Assembly (NCBI RefSeq): GCF_937919355.1
Contig: NZ_CALFSA010000049.1
Coordinates: 1-14,913 of the forward strand
Direction of reading: 5' to 3'
Source: an uncultured Methanofollis sp.
GTDB taxonomy: Archaea; Halobacteriota; Methanomicrobia; Methanomicrobiales; Methanofollaceae
Length of the DNA: 14,913 bases
How positions within the stretch are numbered: position 1 is the stretch's first letter; each line of letters opens with the position of its first letter. Made by a program: the position numbers and the translations under genes. Below the pieces are notes generated by a model. It was given only the letters and a program-made list of their open reading frames with translations, was not told where the DNA came from and searched no databases. Positions 1 through 6,844 of this stretch are shown piece after piece.

Positions 1-82
1 GTACGAAAGCCCGAGGGCGTCCTGGAGCATCTTGACGGTGAACTGCTCCCACCCCCATCGCGGCAAGGGCCTCCCTGATCAT
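1..82 (-). CDS. 5' end of an unidentified gene, runs off left edge
   Basis: An ATG at 82-80 has a well placed Shine-Dalgarno sequence: GGAGG reads on the minus strand about 7 bases upstream, inside the preceding frame. The ATG overlaps the TGA of the preceding small frame as ATGA, which suggests translational coupling. The first codons read MIREALAAMG with the GC-rich third positions typical of this genome. After a run of five G (plus 52-56) the coding-like sequence continues in another frame as WEQFTVKMLQDALGLSY up to the edge. One G fewer would join the two parts. An alternative start for the second part is TTG at 66. I do not recognise the protein. What is seen is the SD, the start overlap and the codon bias; the identity and the frameshift are inference. 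Confidence 0.35.
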   Translation of the reverse strand, partial: MIREALAAMGVGAVHRQDAPGRPRAFV

Positions 83-234
83 GACCGTCCCTCCGGCACG
101 AGGGGAAAGAGCGGGGCCGACCTGGCCTCGCCCGTGGCGACGCGGCGGAACGAGACAAGCGGCACGATGAAGTGGCCCGCCACGGTGAAGACCTTCACCG
201 CCGCATGGCCGACGATCACGCCACCCTCCCCCAT
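79..234 (-). CDS. small hypothetical protein, 51 aa
   Basis: The frame from ATG 234-232 to TGA 81-79 encodes a hydrophobic 51-residue product beginning MGEGGVIVGHAAVKVFTVAG. Its codons have GC-rich third positions, whereas the same DNA in the longer open frame gives an unlikely product rich in Arg, Gly, Cys and His. Its start touches the TGA of an upstream frame as TGATG, and its stop overlaps the next ATG as ATGA. The coding signal also extends upstream of the ATG in this frame (QAVSV), so it may be the C-terminal part of a larger frame-disrupted protein. No homology is recognised. Tightly overlapped small genes are common in operons and prophages, but nothing here identifies a phage. Confidence 0.3.
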   Translation of the reverse strand: MGEGGVIVGHAAVKVFTVAGHFIVPLVSFRRVATGEARSAPLFPLVPEGRS

Positions 235-487
235 CACCGATACCGCCTGCGACCGATGAGGAGATAGACCACGTCGTCAGACCCGAGACGGCATACATGT
301 GCCGACCGCCCCGCTTCACGTGCACCTCGCTCACCGCACGGCCGTGCTTCCGCACCTCCGCCGTAACCGCCTGCGGCACCAGATCGGTGGTGTTTATATT
401 CTCGCGGGTCGACGGAGGTGTGGCGGTCTTCCTGGGTCCGGTGTTGGCGCACGGGGTGTCATGAAGGCTGCCGTCTATCCTGGACAT
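234..487 (-). CDS. hypothetical protein, apparently frame-disrupted
   Basis: ATG at 487-485 is preceded on the minus strand by GAGGT about 6 bases upstream. The frame begins MSRIDGSLHDTPCANTG, continues with good codon bias through ENINTTDLVPQAVTAEV and HVKRGGRHMYAVSG, and stays formally open to the left edge of the window. After MYAVSG (around 285) that frame stops looking like protein. The coding signal passes to the frame that reads SDDVVYLLIGRRRYR and ends in TGA at 236-234. One additional G in the GGG near 285 would join them into a product of about 84 residues. No family is recognised. The start and the first two thirds look genuine; the C-terminus is uncertain. Confidence 0.35.
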
Positions 488-528
488 TCGGCAACCTCGC
501 TTTTGTGTCCTGTCCCTTCGACTGTGCC

Positions 529-548
529 GTCCCCCCATAGGGGGAGAC
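529..548. other. G/C hairpin in the leader of the left-edge gene
   Basis: CCCCC (532-536) and GGGGG (540-544) pair around an ATA loop. GTC (529-531) and GAC (546-548) extend the stem across a single bulged A at 545. A perfect 10-base palindrome GAGATATCTC lies next to it at 552-561. Both sit between the start of the left-edge gene (487) and the end of the CBS-protein gene. No T tract follows, so a classical terminator is not supported. An RNA leader structure or a protein-binding site is possible. The rest of 562-702 shows no convincing gene. Confidence 0.35.
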
Positions 549-650
549 CCCGAGATATCTCTCTCATGTTTTTCTACACTCCTGTGCGGGCCGCCGCATC
601 AGGGGCGAGGGGCGACACCGCACTGAAGAGAGGGGGGGCACCCGGGGAAT

Positions 651-655
651 AAAAA
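651..655 (-). terminator. T5 tract downstream of the CBS-protein gene
   Basis: About 50 bases beyond the stop codon of the CNNM/CBS protein, the minus strand carries a pyrimidine-rich stretch ending in CTCTTTTTATTCC. Archaeal RNA polymerase terminates at oligo-T tracts, so this is a candidate, although five T is modest. Confidence 0.3.
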
Positions 656-702
656 GAGGGGAAAGTGGGCCGAAAGAGCGAAAGTCGAATGGAGACGGGG
701 TA

Positions 703-2007
703 TCAGGTCGCGGCGGCGGGGACCCGCGTCACCAGCACCTTGTCCACCCTTTTGCCGTCCATGTCGACCACCTCGTAGCGCAGGCCGCCCAGGTCGAAAT
801 GATCGCCGGTCTTCGGCACCCGCTCCAGGACATACATGACCAGTCCGGCGACAGAGTAGTAGACCCCCTCCTCCTCGCCGGGGAAGACGTCCACCGCAAG
901 GACGTCCTTGATATTATCGACGGCGGCACTCCCGTCGATCAGCCACGACCCGTCCTCGCGGACGACGACGGGTTCGGCCCTCTCGCCGCGGTCGTGGACG
1001 TCGCCCACGATCGCCTCCAGCACGTCGTGGAGGGTCACAAGGCCCTGGACGCTCCCGTATTCGTCGGCGACGAGGACAATGTTCAGCCCGGTCTGCTTGA
1101 ACGTTTCGACGAGTTTCAGGACACGGATACCTTCGGGGACGAAGAAGGGCTTTGTCATGGCCGCCCGGATCGCCGGCGAGACGCCCTCCTCCATCTTTGC
1201 GAGGACGTTCTTGACCGAGACCATGCCGACGATGTTCTCGGGGTCGCCTTCATAGACCGGGAACTTGGAGTGGCCGCTCAGGATCATCTTTTTCAGGTTC
1301 TCCCTGTCAGGGTCGTCGAGGTCGAGGGCGACGATATGGGGGCGGGGCGTCATGAGGGAGGTGACCCCCCGGTCGTCGAGGTCGAAGACGCCTTCGACCA
1401 TGTTCAGTTCCGACTTCGCAAAGACGCCGGCCTCGGCACCTTCTTCGAGCATGATCTTGATCTCCTCCTCGCTGACAGGGGGCTGGGGGTCATTCCTGAT
1501 CCCCATGACCCTGAGCACGGCCTCGGTCGAATGACTGAGCACGACGACGACCGGGGCGGCGATGATCGAGAGGGCGTGCATCGGCCGGGCGACGACGGAT
1601 GCGATGTCCTCGGCGCCGGTGAGGGCGATGCGTTTCGGGACGAGTTCGCCGAAGATCAGCGTCAGGTAGGTGATCGCAAGGACCACCAGGGTGATGCTCA
1701 GCACCCCGCTGTAGGGTGCAAGGGCGGGGACCTCCTGGAAGTAGGGGGCGACGCCCTCGGCAACGGTGGCGCCGCCGAAGGCGCCAGCGAGGATGCCCAC
1801 AAGGCTGATGCCGATCTGGATCGTCGAGAGGAAGGCGGTGGGTTCGTTCGCAAGTGCGAGCGCCGTCGCCGCCCCGGCGTCGCCCGTCTCGGCGCGTTGC
1901 TGGAGTCGGGCTTTCCTGGCGGAGACGATGGCGAATTCAGACATGGCGAAGATGCCGTTGAGCACGATAAGGACAATGATAATAGCGATCTCGATGAGAT
2001 ATGACAT
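703..2007 (-). CDS. CNNM (DUF21)/CBS-domain membrane protein, HlyC/CorC family
   Basis: This 434-residue protein has the full architecture of the CNNM/CorC family. The N-terminal transmembrane block (residues about 1-190) has helices near 4-25, 60-82 and 100-120 and carries the family-like segment FGELVPKRIAL. Two CBS domains follow: the first from about 205 with LMTPRPHIVALDLDD, the second from about 275 with VADEYGSVQGLVTLHDVLEA. A C-terminal CorC_HlyC transporter-associated domain occupies about 345-430. Family members are inner-membrane proteins linked to magnesium or other divalent cation export, with the CBS pair binding adenine nucleotides. The hemolysin name is historical. The ATG at 2007 lacks a Shine-Dalgarno sequence, but a strong box A lies about 30 bases upstream, which fits a leaderless mRNA. 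The gene is monocistronic as far as can be seen. The family is sure; the transported ion is not. Confidence 0.92.
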   Translation of the reverse strand: MSYLIEIAIIIVLIVLNGIFAMSEFAIVSARKARLQQRAETGDAGAATALALANEPTAFLSTIQIGISLVGILAGAFGGATVAEGVAPYFQEVPALAPYSGVLSITLVVLAITYLTLIFGELVPKRIALTGAEDIASVVARPMHALSIIAAPVVVVLSHSTEAVLRVMGIRNDPQPPVSEEEIKIMLEEGAEAGVFAKSELNMVEGVFDLDDRGVTSLMTPRPHIVALDLDDPDRENLKKMILSGHSKFPVYEGDPENIVGMVSVKNVLAKMEEGVSPAIRAAMTKPFFVPEGIRVLKLVETFKQTGLNIVLVADEYGSVQGLVTLHDVLEAIVGDVHDRGERAEPVVVREDGSWLIDGSAAVDNIKDVLAVDVFPGEEEGVYYSVAGLVMYVLERVPKTGDHFDLGGLRYEVVDMDGKRVDKVLVTRVPAAAT

Positions 2008-2031
2008 TCGGGATAATAAGATATTGTCGGA

Positions 2032-2047
2032 TTTTTATATAAAATTT
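2032..2047 (-). promoter_or_regulatory. box A promoter of the CBS-protein gene
   Basis: On the minus strand this reads AAATTTTATATAAAAA, a near-consensus archaeal TATA box. Its centre is about 32 bases upstream of the ATG at 2007, placing transcription start within a few bases of the start codon. Confidence 0.65.
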
Positions 2048-2120
2048 GGGGAAATGAAAACGCGGCGCGGGCATGGGAGAACCCTGGATCTGGTGAACAG
2101 TGGCGAGGGAATCACCGCAT

Positions 2121-2125
2121 AAAAA
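2121..2125 (-). terminator. T5 tract after tRNA-Glu
   Basis: The minus strand reads TCCAATTTTTATGCGG just past the tRNA 3' end. The T5 run is a typical archaeal tRNA terminator. Confidence 0.45.
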
Positions 2126-2130
2126 TTGGA

Positions 2131-2203
2131 TGCTGCCACGGGGATTCGAACCCCGGTCGTCGGCGTGAAAGGCCGACATGATTGGCCTCTACACTATGGC
2201 AGC
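2131..2203 (-). tRNA. tRNA-Glu(UUC)
   Basis: The minus strand folds into a complete 73-base cloverleaf. The 7-bp acceptor stem pairs GCTGCCA with TGGCAGC, with discriminator A. The anticodon stem TCGGC/GCCGA closes the loop CTTTCAC, giving anticodon TTC (UUC) for glutamate. The T arm contains GGTTCGAATCC. CCA is not encoded (the next bases are TCC), as is common in archaea, so CCA must be added after transcription. There is no intron. A candidate box A (TTTAAGTAC on the minus strand, 2234-2242) lies about 35 bases upstream of the mature 5' end. Confidence 0.95.
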
Positions 2204-2233
2204 AGAAGTGCCATACTCTATATCAAAATCCTT

Positions 2234-2242
2234 GTACTTAAA
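2234..2242 (-). promoter_or_regulatory. candidate box A for tRNA-Glu
   Basis: TTTAAGTAC on the minus strand is centred about 35 bases upstream of the mature tRNA 5' end, which would give a short 5' leader for RNase P to remove. A second AT-rich element (2217-2226) is closer, so the assignment is tentative. Confidence 0.35.
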
Positions 2243-2302
2243 CCTTCGGCAGGGCCGGGCCTCCCTGCTTTTATATCCCGGCCTGCCCACCGGGCACCGC
2301 CG

Positions 2303-2389
2303 ATGATCGGGATCGTCCTCGCCCGCACCGGGGCCCTCGCGCATGCGCTCTCCTCTCCGGGTGAAGCCCTGCCGCCTACCGCCAGGTGA
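2303..2389 (+). CDS. possible leaderless small protein, 28 aa
   Basis: A frame of 28 codons from ATG 2303 to TGA 2389 reads MIGIVLARTGALAHALSSPG and ends PPTAR, with GC-rich third codon positions. TTTTATAT at 2269-2276 is centred about 30 bases upstream, the correct distance for a leaderless archaeal transcript. The frame overlaps the 3' end of the ferredoxin-nitroreductase gene on the opposite strand by 14 bases. No family is recognised. The TATA-like sequence is also readable on the other strand, and a 28-codon frame in high-GC DNA can arise by chance, so this is a weak call. Confidence 0.2.
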   Translation: MIGIVLARTGALAHALSSPGEALPPTAR

Positions 2390-3206
2390 CCCGCACCTTC
2401 TCCCGGCCGGGCACGCGGGCATAGCGGTGCTCCGGGTAGCCGAGGAGCATCGCATACTGCGGGGCGTGCCCCGCGGGGAGGCCGAGCGACGCCGCAAGGG
2501 CCGGCGAGGAGATGGCGGCGATCTGGACGAACCCGGCCCAGCAGGTGCCGAGCCCGAAGGACGGGGCGGCGACGTCAAGCCAGGTGAGGGCGATGACGCT
2601 GTCCGTGAAGGCAAGGGGGTTCCGGGCGTCGGCGTGGGCGACGACGAGGTGGGGGGCGCCCCGGCAGATCGGGTCTTCGCCCGCGTCCCAGGTCTGGACA
2701 AGCGCCGGGAAGACGGGAGCGAGGGGGTGCTCAGCCCCGCTCTCAGCCATCTCCCGCATCCACTCGATGATGCGCCCGGCCAGGCGGCGCACGTCGGCCG
2801 GGTCATGGACGACGAGCCAGTGGACAGGCTGCCCGTTCGCACCCGAGGGGGCGAACCTGGCCACGTCCAGCAGGGCCTCGATCGTCGCCCTGTCCACCGT
2901 CCGCCCGTCGTAGCGGCGGACAGACCGGCGGTTCCTGAGATACGCCGCAAGGTCGGCCGGGGCGATCGCCGCCGCCGAACCCCCTACAAGGTACCGCGGC
3001 CCCTCGGCGGGGTACGCGGCCGAGACCGCACCGGCCAGGCAGACCGCCTCGCAGTGGCCGCAGCGGATACACGCCGCCTCAAGGCCGGGGACGAGGAGAG
3101 GCAAAGCGCCGGCGTGGTTCTGCATGATGACACCATTCGGGCAGACCTCGGCACAGACGCCGCACCGCGTGCAGGCGTCTTCGTCAAAGGTGATCGGGGT
3201 TTCCAT
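2376..3206 (-). CDS. ferredoxin-nitroreductase fusion (2x[4Fe-4S] + FMN oxidoreductase)
   Basis: This 276-residue cytoplasmic protein starts at METPITF (ATG 3206). The N-terminal domain carries two ferredoxin cluster motifs: Cys12, 15, 18 and 22 in CTRCGVCAEVCP, and Cys46, 49, 52 and 56 in CIRCGHCEAVC, where the usual final Pro is Leu. From about residue 85 a nitroreductase-family FMN domain follows, with RRSVRRYD (93-100) and FAPSGANGQPVHW as flavin-binding signatures, ending ARVPGREKVRVTWR. Such fusions occur widely in anaerobes and feed electrons from ferredoxin-type clusters to a flavin. The substrate is unknown. The frame extends upstream to 3308, but that segment is unlike the family and lies before a box A at 3229-3240, so a leaderless start at 3206 is preferred. 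It is separated from ilvE by about 270 bases and a T8 terminator, so it is a separate unit. Confidence 0.85.
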   Translation of the reverse strand: METPITFDEDACTRCGVCAEVCPNGVIMQNHAGALPLLVPGLEAACIRCGHCEAVCLAGAVSAAYPAEGPRYLVGGSAAAIAPADLAAYLRNRRSVRRYDGRTVDRATIEALLDVARFAPSGANGQPVHWLVVHDPADVRRLAGRIIEWMREMAESGAEHPLAPVFPALVQTWDAGEDPICRGAPHLVVAHADARNPLAFTDSVIALTWLDVAAPSFGLGTCWAGFVQIAAISSPALAASLGLPAGHAPQYAMLLGYPEHRYARVPGREKVRVTWR

Positions 3207-3228
3207 AGTCAGCGGGAGAGGACACGGG

Positions 3229-3240
3229 GGGATAAAATAC
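3229..3240 (-). promoter_or_regulatory. box A promoter of the ferredoxin-nitroreductase gene
   Basis: The minus strand reads AGTATTTTATCC in otherwise GC-rich DNA, centred about 28 bases upstream of the ATG at 3206. This spacing implies a leaderless or nearly leaderless transcript and supports the shorter start. Confidence 0.5.
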
Positions 3241-3307
3241 TGCCGCTCGGGGAGAGGGCGGTCCCCTGGAGGAGGACACCAATCCACTGCCTTCCCCGTA
3301 CTGTTCA

Positions 3308-3333
3308 CCGGGGGCTGTTGCCCTGCCCCCCGG
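3308..3333. repeat. GC-rich inverted repeat between genes
   Basis: CCGGGGGC (3308-3315) and GCCCCCCGG (3325-3333) are inverted copies differing by one extra G, around the 9-base loop TGTTGCCCT. ACCCCCG follows. The intergenic position and composition resemble the GC-rich hairpins that are dispersed in many copies in some high-GC genomes. Copy number cannot be judged from this window. Confidence 0.45.
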
Positions 3334-3454
3334 ACCCCCGATCAGGATAGGACCGGGGAAGACAGAACAGGAGATCGTGAACGGGTGATTTCACCCCACG
3401 AAGAAAGCCGTCGCTCTCCCCCGGCGACCCCAGCACACACTCTCAAACACGGAG

Positions 3455-3462
3455 AAAAAAAA
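3455..3462 (-). terminator. T8 terminator after ilvE / the cfb operon
   Basis: An uninterrupted run of eight T on the minus strand begins 16 bases beyond the aminotransferase stop codon, inside CTCTCTTTTTTTTCTCC. It marks the probable end of the cfbA-ilvE transcription unit. Confidence 0.6.
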
Positions 3463-3478
3463 GAGAGACCTCGCACCC

Positions 3479-4345
3479 TCAGAAGATGGGGGTGCCTTCC
3501 TTCTTCGTGACAGCCGAGAACCCGGCCATCAACTGCTTCGTGACCGGGCCGGGCTTGCCGTTCCCGATAACCCTGCCGTCGACCCTGACAATCGGGCCGA
3601 TCTCCGCCGCCGTGCCGGTGACGAAGACCTCGTCGGCCGTGTAGACGTCGAAGTAGCCGAGGTCGCGCTCGACGACCGTGAGGCCGAGAGAGGCGGCGAC
3701 TTCAAGGACCACGTGCCGGGTGACACCCCGGAGGTTGTTCAGGGTGTGCGGGGTGATCAGGGCGCCGTCCTTCACAAGGAAGAGGTTGTCGCCCGAGCCC
3801 TCGGTGATGTGGCCCTGCGGGTCGAGGAAGATCGCTTCGTCCCCGCCCTTGTAGTTCGCCTCGATCTTCGCCAGGATGTTGTTCAGGTAGTTGAGACTCT
3901 TGACATTCGGCGGGAGAGCGTCGCAGGCGTTCCTCCTGACCGAGACGGTGATGGCGGAGAGACCCTTCTCGTAGAGGTCGCCGTACATCGCACCCCAGTT
4001 CGTCGGGATGATGATCACGGTCGGCACCGAGCACTTGCGCGGGTCGAGGCCGAGGTCGCCCTTGCCGCGGGTGACGATCGGTCTGATATAGGCGTCCTTG
4101 AAGTTGTTCCTCCGCAGGGTCTCAAGGAGCGCCTCCTTGAACTCCTCCTTCGTGAGGGGCACCTTCAGGTCGATCGTCTTTGCCGAGTCGTAGAGACGGT
4201 CGATGTGCTCGTCGAGCCTGAAGACCCGGCCGTTGTAGGCGCGGATGCCCTCGAAGACACCGTCGCCGTAGAGGAGGCCGTGGTCGAAGACCGAGACCTT
4301 CGCCTCCGAGTCGGGGACGAACTTCCCGTCAAGATAAATGATCAT
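3479..4345 (-). CDS. ilvE: branched-chain-amino-acid aminotransferase (class IV, IlvE type)
   Basis: This 288-residue PLP enzyme is of the normal length for IlvE. It catalyses reversible transamination of valine, leucine and isoleucine with 2-oxoglutarate in the cytoplasm. Visible signatures are FDHGLLYGDGVFEGIR (20-35), the PLP lysine at 149 in NVKSLNYLNN, the glutamate in ITEGSGDNLFLV, and FVTGTAAEIGP near residue 241. It lies 33 bases downstream of cfbB on the same strand. An AT-rich ACTATACC (about 4366-4373) is centred roughly 25 bases upstream of the ATG, so it may have its own leaderless promoter in addition to read-through from the cfb genes. D-amino-acid transaminase and aminodeoxychorismate lyase share the fold, but overall similarity favours IlvE. 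A role in F430 synthesis is not expected. Confidence 0.9.
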   Translation of the reverse strand: MIIYLDGKFVPDSEAKVSVFDHGLLYGDGVFEGIRAYNGRVFRLDEHIDRLYDSAKTIDLKVPLTKEEFKEALLETLRRNNFKDAYIRPIVTRGKGDLGLDPRKCSVPTVIIIPTNWGAMYGDLYEKGLSAITVSVRRNACDALPPNVKSLNYLNNILAKIEANYKGGDEAIFLDPQGHITEGSGDNLFLVKDGALITPHTLNNLRGVTRHVVLEVAASLGLTVVERDLGYFDVYTADEVFVTGTAAEIGPIVRVDGRVIGNGKPGPVTKQLMAGFSAVTKKEGTPIF

Positions 4346-4378
4346 GAACTTCTATTGGAACCGGGAAGGTATAGTCTT

Positions 4379-5767
4379 TTACGGTCCTTCCCCGTCCCGG
4401 CACTGGCTGACAAATCCCCTGATAAAACCGGCGCTGGCGACCGGGTGGAGGTGCGTGTAGGCGGCGAGGGTCCGGGCCGTCGTCGCACCGTCCTTCTGCC
4501 CGGCGATGCCGACGCCCCGCGAGAGTGTGTAGGCGTAACGGGTACCGGGGTCGAGGACAACCTCGGAGTAGTGGAACTCGTGACCCCGGAAAGGCCCGGT
4601 GCCGAAGGGCGAGGCCGGGCCCGCAACCCCCTCGACATAGCCGAGGGTGCGGCGGGAGGGCATCACGCTCTTTCCGGCAAAGACGCCGCACATCTCGTAG
4701 GACTCCTCGCGGTCGCGGTCCTGCCACCCCTTTTTCAGGACCAGGCTGTCGGTGAGGTACATCAGGCCGCCGCACTCGGCATAGACAGGGACGCCGTTCC
4801 TCGAAACCTCGGCGAGGGCCTCCCGCGTGCGTGCGTTCGCTTCCAGGGCGGCGGCGTGCATCTCAGGATAGCCGCCGCCGATGATGTAGCCGTCGGCCTC
4901 GGGGAGGGGGTCGTGGACAGGGCTGAAGGTGACGACCTCCGCACCTTCGGCCCCGAGGACGTCGAAGAGGTCGTTGTAGTAGAAGGTGAAGGCCTCGTCG
5001 TAGGCGACGGCCACACGGACGTCGGGGTCGGCGGCGGCGCGGAGAGGCGCGAACGGCCCGGCCTCGCCGGTGAAGTGGTATTCCTCCATCAGCCCCTTGA
5101 GGGCGTCGAGGTCGACGTAACCGCCGATCACCTCCTTCACCGCCTCGATGCGGTCGAGGAAGTCGCCGGTCTCCTGCCCCTCGCGGTAGGGGACGAGGCC
5201 GAGGTGGCGCATTGTGAGGCGCATCCCCTCGCTCTTCGGGATCGCCCCGACAACAGGGACGCCGCAGAAGTGCTCCACAGCCCTGACCGTCTTCTCCCGG
5301 TGGCCGGGGCTGGAGATGTTGTTCAGGATCACGCCCCGTATCCGCACATCCGGGTCGAAGGCGGCAAAACCCTTCACGATGGCGGCGGCGCTCCGGGTGA
5401 TGCTCCGGGCGTCGACGACGAGGACGACAGGGAGGTCGAGGGCCTTTGCGACCGAGGCCGTGCTCCCGGCGTCGCCGATCGCCTCCGCACCCTCGTACAG
5501 GCCCCGCACGCCCTCGACGAGGGCGATGTCCGCGCCCTTCGTCCCGTGCTCGAAGACGGCACGCATCTGTCCGGGCGTCATGACGAAACTGTCCAGGTTC
5601 CGGCAGGGGCGCCCGGTGACCGCGGTGAGGTACGACGGGTCGATGTAGTCCATCGCCACCTTGCAGGTCTGGACGACGGCGTCCTTCGAGAGGAGGGCGG
5701 CGAGGGCGAGGGTGATGCTCGTCTTCCCGCTGCCCGACCGGTCGCCGGTGACGAGGAGGGCCTTCAC
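4379..5767 (-). CDS. cfbB: Ni-sirohydrochlorin a,c-diamide synthase
   Basis: CfbB, a homologue of cobyrinate a,c-diamide synthase (CbiA), amidates the a and c acetate side chains of Ni-sirohydrochlorin using ATP and glutamine, the second dedicated step of coenzyme F430 synthesis. The 462-residue protein has an N-terminal ATPase domain with the P-loop GDRSGSGKTS (Lys15) and the segment MDYIDPSYL. The C-terminal half is a class I glutamine amidotransferase domain with the nucleophile Cys332 in YAECGGLMYL and His441 in THLHPVAS. The first candidate GTG (5773) overlaps the cfbD stop as GTGA but leaves only one base after GGAGG. The GTG at 5767 is 7 bases from that Shine-Dalgarno sequence and gives MKALLVTGD, so it is preferred. 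CbiA itself is the alternative, but the neighbouring cfb genes settle the assignment. Confidence 0.93.
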   Translation of the reverse strand: MKALLVTGDRSGSGKTSITLALAALLSKDAVVQTCKVAMDYIDPSYLTAVTGRPCRNLDSFVMTPGQMRAVFEHGTKGADIALVEGVRGLYEGAEAIGDAGSTASVAKALDLPVVLVVDARSITRSAAAIVKGFAAFDPDVRIRGVILNNISSPGHREKTVRAVEHFCGVPVVGAIPKSEGMRLTMRHLGLVPYREGQETGDFLDRIEAVKEVIGGYVDLDALKGLMEEYHFTGEAGPFAPLRAAADPDVRVAVAYDEAFTFYYNDLFDVLGAEGAEVVTFSPVHDPLPEADGYIIGGGYPEMHAAALEANARTREALAEVSRNGVPVYAECGGLMYLTDSLVLKKGWQDRDREESYEMCGVFAGKSVMPSRRTLGYVEGVAGPASPFGTGPFRGHEFHYSEVVLDPGTRYAYTLSRGVGIAGQKDGATTARTLAAYTHLHPVASAGFIRGFVSQCRDGEGP

Positions 5768-5769
5768 GG

Positions 5770-6843
5770 TCACTCCTCCCCGGCGACGCTCCGCAGCACG
5801 GCGCCGAACTCGCTCTCGACGATCGAGCGGACGCCGAGGGTCTTCGGGTGGAGGTCCACCTCGACGACGACCATGGCGTGGCCGAGGTCTTTCAGGGGCG
5901 CCACCTGCCGCGGGCCGTTGGTGACCGAGATCGTCTCGATGCCGGAGGTGTACTCCTGCGGCACGGCATGGGGCACGCCGACCAGGAAGGCGAAGTCGGG
6001 TCTGATCTCGCGGAGGAGTCCGCCGACGGCGTCGCCGTTCGCCCCGTACTCGTCGAGGGCGCCGAGGAGATCAGGGTCGAGGCCGCGGTCCCGCATGCCT
6101 GCGAGGACGTTGGCGGCGTCTGTCCGCACCTTCGGGAGGCCGCGGCTCTCCAGGTTTGCGACGTAGGTGATGTCGGCGTCGGGACAGGCGTCGTGGAGGG
6201 CGACGAGTTCGTCCGCGAACATGTAGGCCGTCTCCTTCTTCGCGTTCATGACGGCGACGCCCTTCTTCCCGCTCCGGGCGAGGGCGACGAGGCGGCGGGC
6301 GGCGAGGTGCTTGAGGTCGCCGCGCGAGGGTTCGATATACGGTTTCGAGGCGGCGCCGCGGAGACGTTCGACCTCGTTTGCGGCCGCAAGCAACTGTTTC
6401 TGCCTCTCAAGTTCGTCGGCGCTGATCCACCCGGCCTCGGCCGCAGGTTCGAGGGCGGCGATCACCCCCTGGATGTTCTCCCTGAACCCGGCGTGGACGT
6501 CGATCCCGATCGTCGGCGTCGTGACGCCCGAGGAATCGATCGCCGCCTTCAGGTCTTCGCCGATGATCATCGAGACGCAGGTGCCGACGACCGCCATCCG
6601 CGCCGGGTGAAACTCCTTCTCCGCCTCTCTCAGCACCCGTTCGAGAACGGTCTGGCCGCCGAAGATGAACTCGTTGTCGGCGAGCGAGGTGGTGAGGACC
6701 CGCATCCCGTCCTCTTCGAGGAGGCGGGCGTGCTTGAACGAGCACCCGGACGGGCCGTGGAGAATGGCGACGTCCACCTCCAGGTCGCGGGCGGTGTACA
6801 GGGCCGCTACAATCGAACTGGGCCGTGGTTGAATATAGTGCAT
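5770..6843 (-). CDS. cfbD: Ni-sirohydrochlorin a,c-diamide reductive cyclase subunit, NifD-like
   Basis: CfbD is the nitrogenase component 1-like subunit that, with the NifH-like CfbC, carries out the ATP-dependent six-electron reduction and gamma-lactam cyclisation of Ni-sirohydrochlorin a,c-diamide to seco-F430. The 357-residue protein begins MHYIQPRPSS. Visible cluster-ligand candidates are Cys34 in LHGPSGCSFKHARLL and Cys89 in VVGTCVSMIIGEDL, at positions typical of NifD-like proteins that bind a [4Fe-4S] cluster at the subunit interface. ATG 6843 has a strong GGAGG 4 bases upstream, overlapping the end of cfbE. The same frame stays open far upstream, but that extension is the out-of-frame reading of cfbE. 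No cfbC lies in the window, so the reductase component must be encoded elsewhere. Confidence 0.94.
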   Translation of the reverse strand: MHYIQPRPSSIVAALYTARDLEVDVAILHGPSGCSFKHARLLEEDGMRVLTTSLADNEFIFGGQTVLERVLREAEKEFHPARMAVVGTCVSMIIGEDLKAAIDSSGVTTPTIGIDVHAGFRENIQGVIAALEPAAEAGWISADELERQKQLLAAANEVERLRGAASKPYIEPSRGDLKHLAARRLVALARSGKKGVAVMNAKKETAYMFADELVALHDACPDADITYVANLESRGLPKVRTDAANVLAGMRDRGLDPDLLGALDEYGANGDAVGGLLREIRPDFAFLVGVPHAVPQEYTSGIETISVTNGPRQVAPLKDLGHAMVVVEVDLHPKTLGVRSIVESEFGAVLRSVAGEE

Positions 6844-6844
6844 C

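Noticed and set aside
475..567. 30-codon minus-strand frame just upstream of the left-edge gene
   Set aside because: Codon use is unlike the genome and it crosses the hairpin and palindrome; probably leader sequence.
799..2004. 401-codon plus-strand frame opposite the CNNM/CBS gene
   Set aside because: Antisense shadow with Asp/His/Arg-rich composition; the minus-strand protein has a complete known architecture.
3207..3308. Upstream extension of the ferredoxin-nitroreductase frame
   Set aside because: It lies across a box A promoter and is Pro-rich and unlike the family; the start at 3206 gives a normal ferredoxin N-terminus.
3713..6166. 817-codon open frame on the plus strand opposite ilvE, cfbB and cfbD
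   Set aside because: It is the antisense of well recognised genes in high-GC DNA; its product is rich in Val, Asp, Gly and Arg and has no domain signature.
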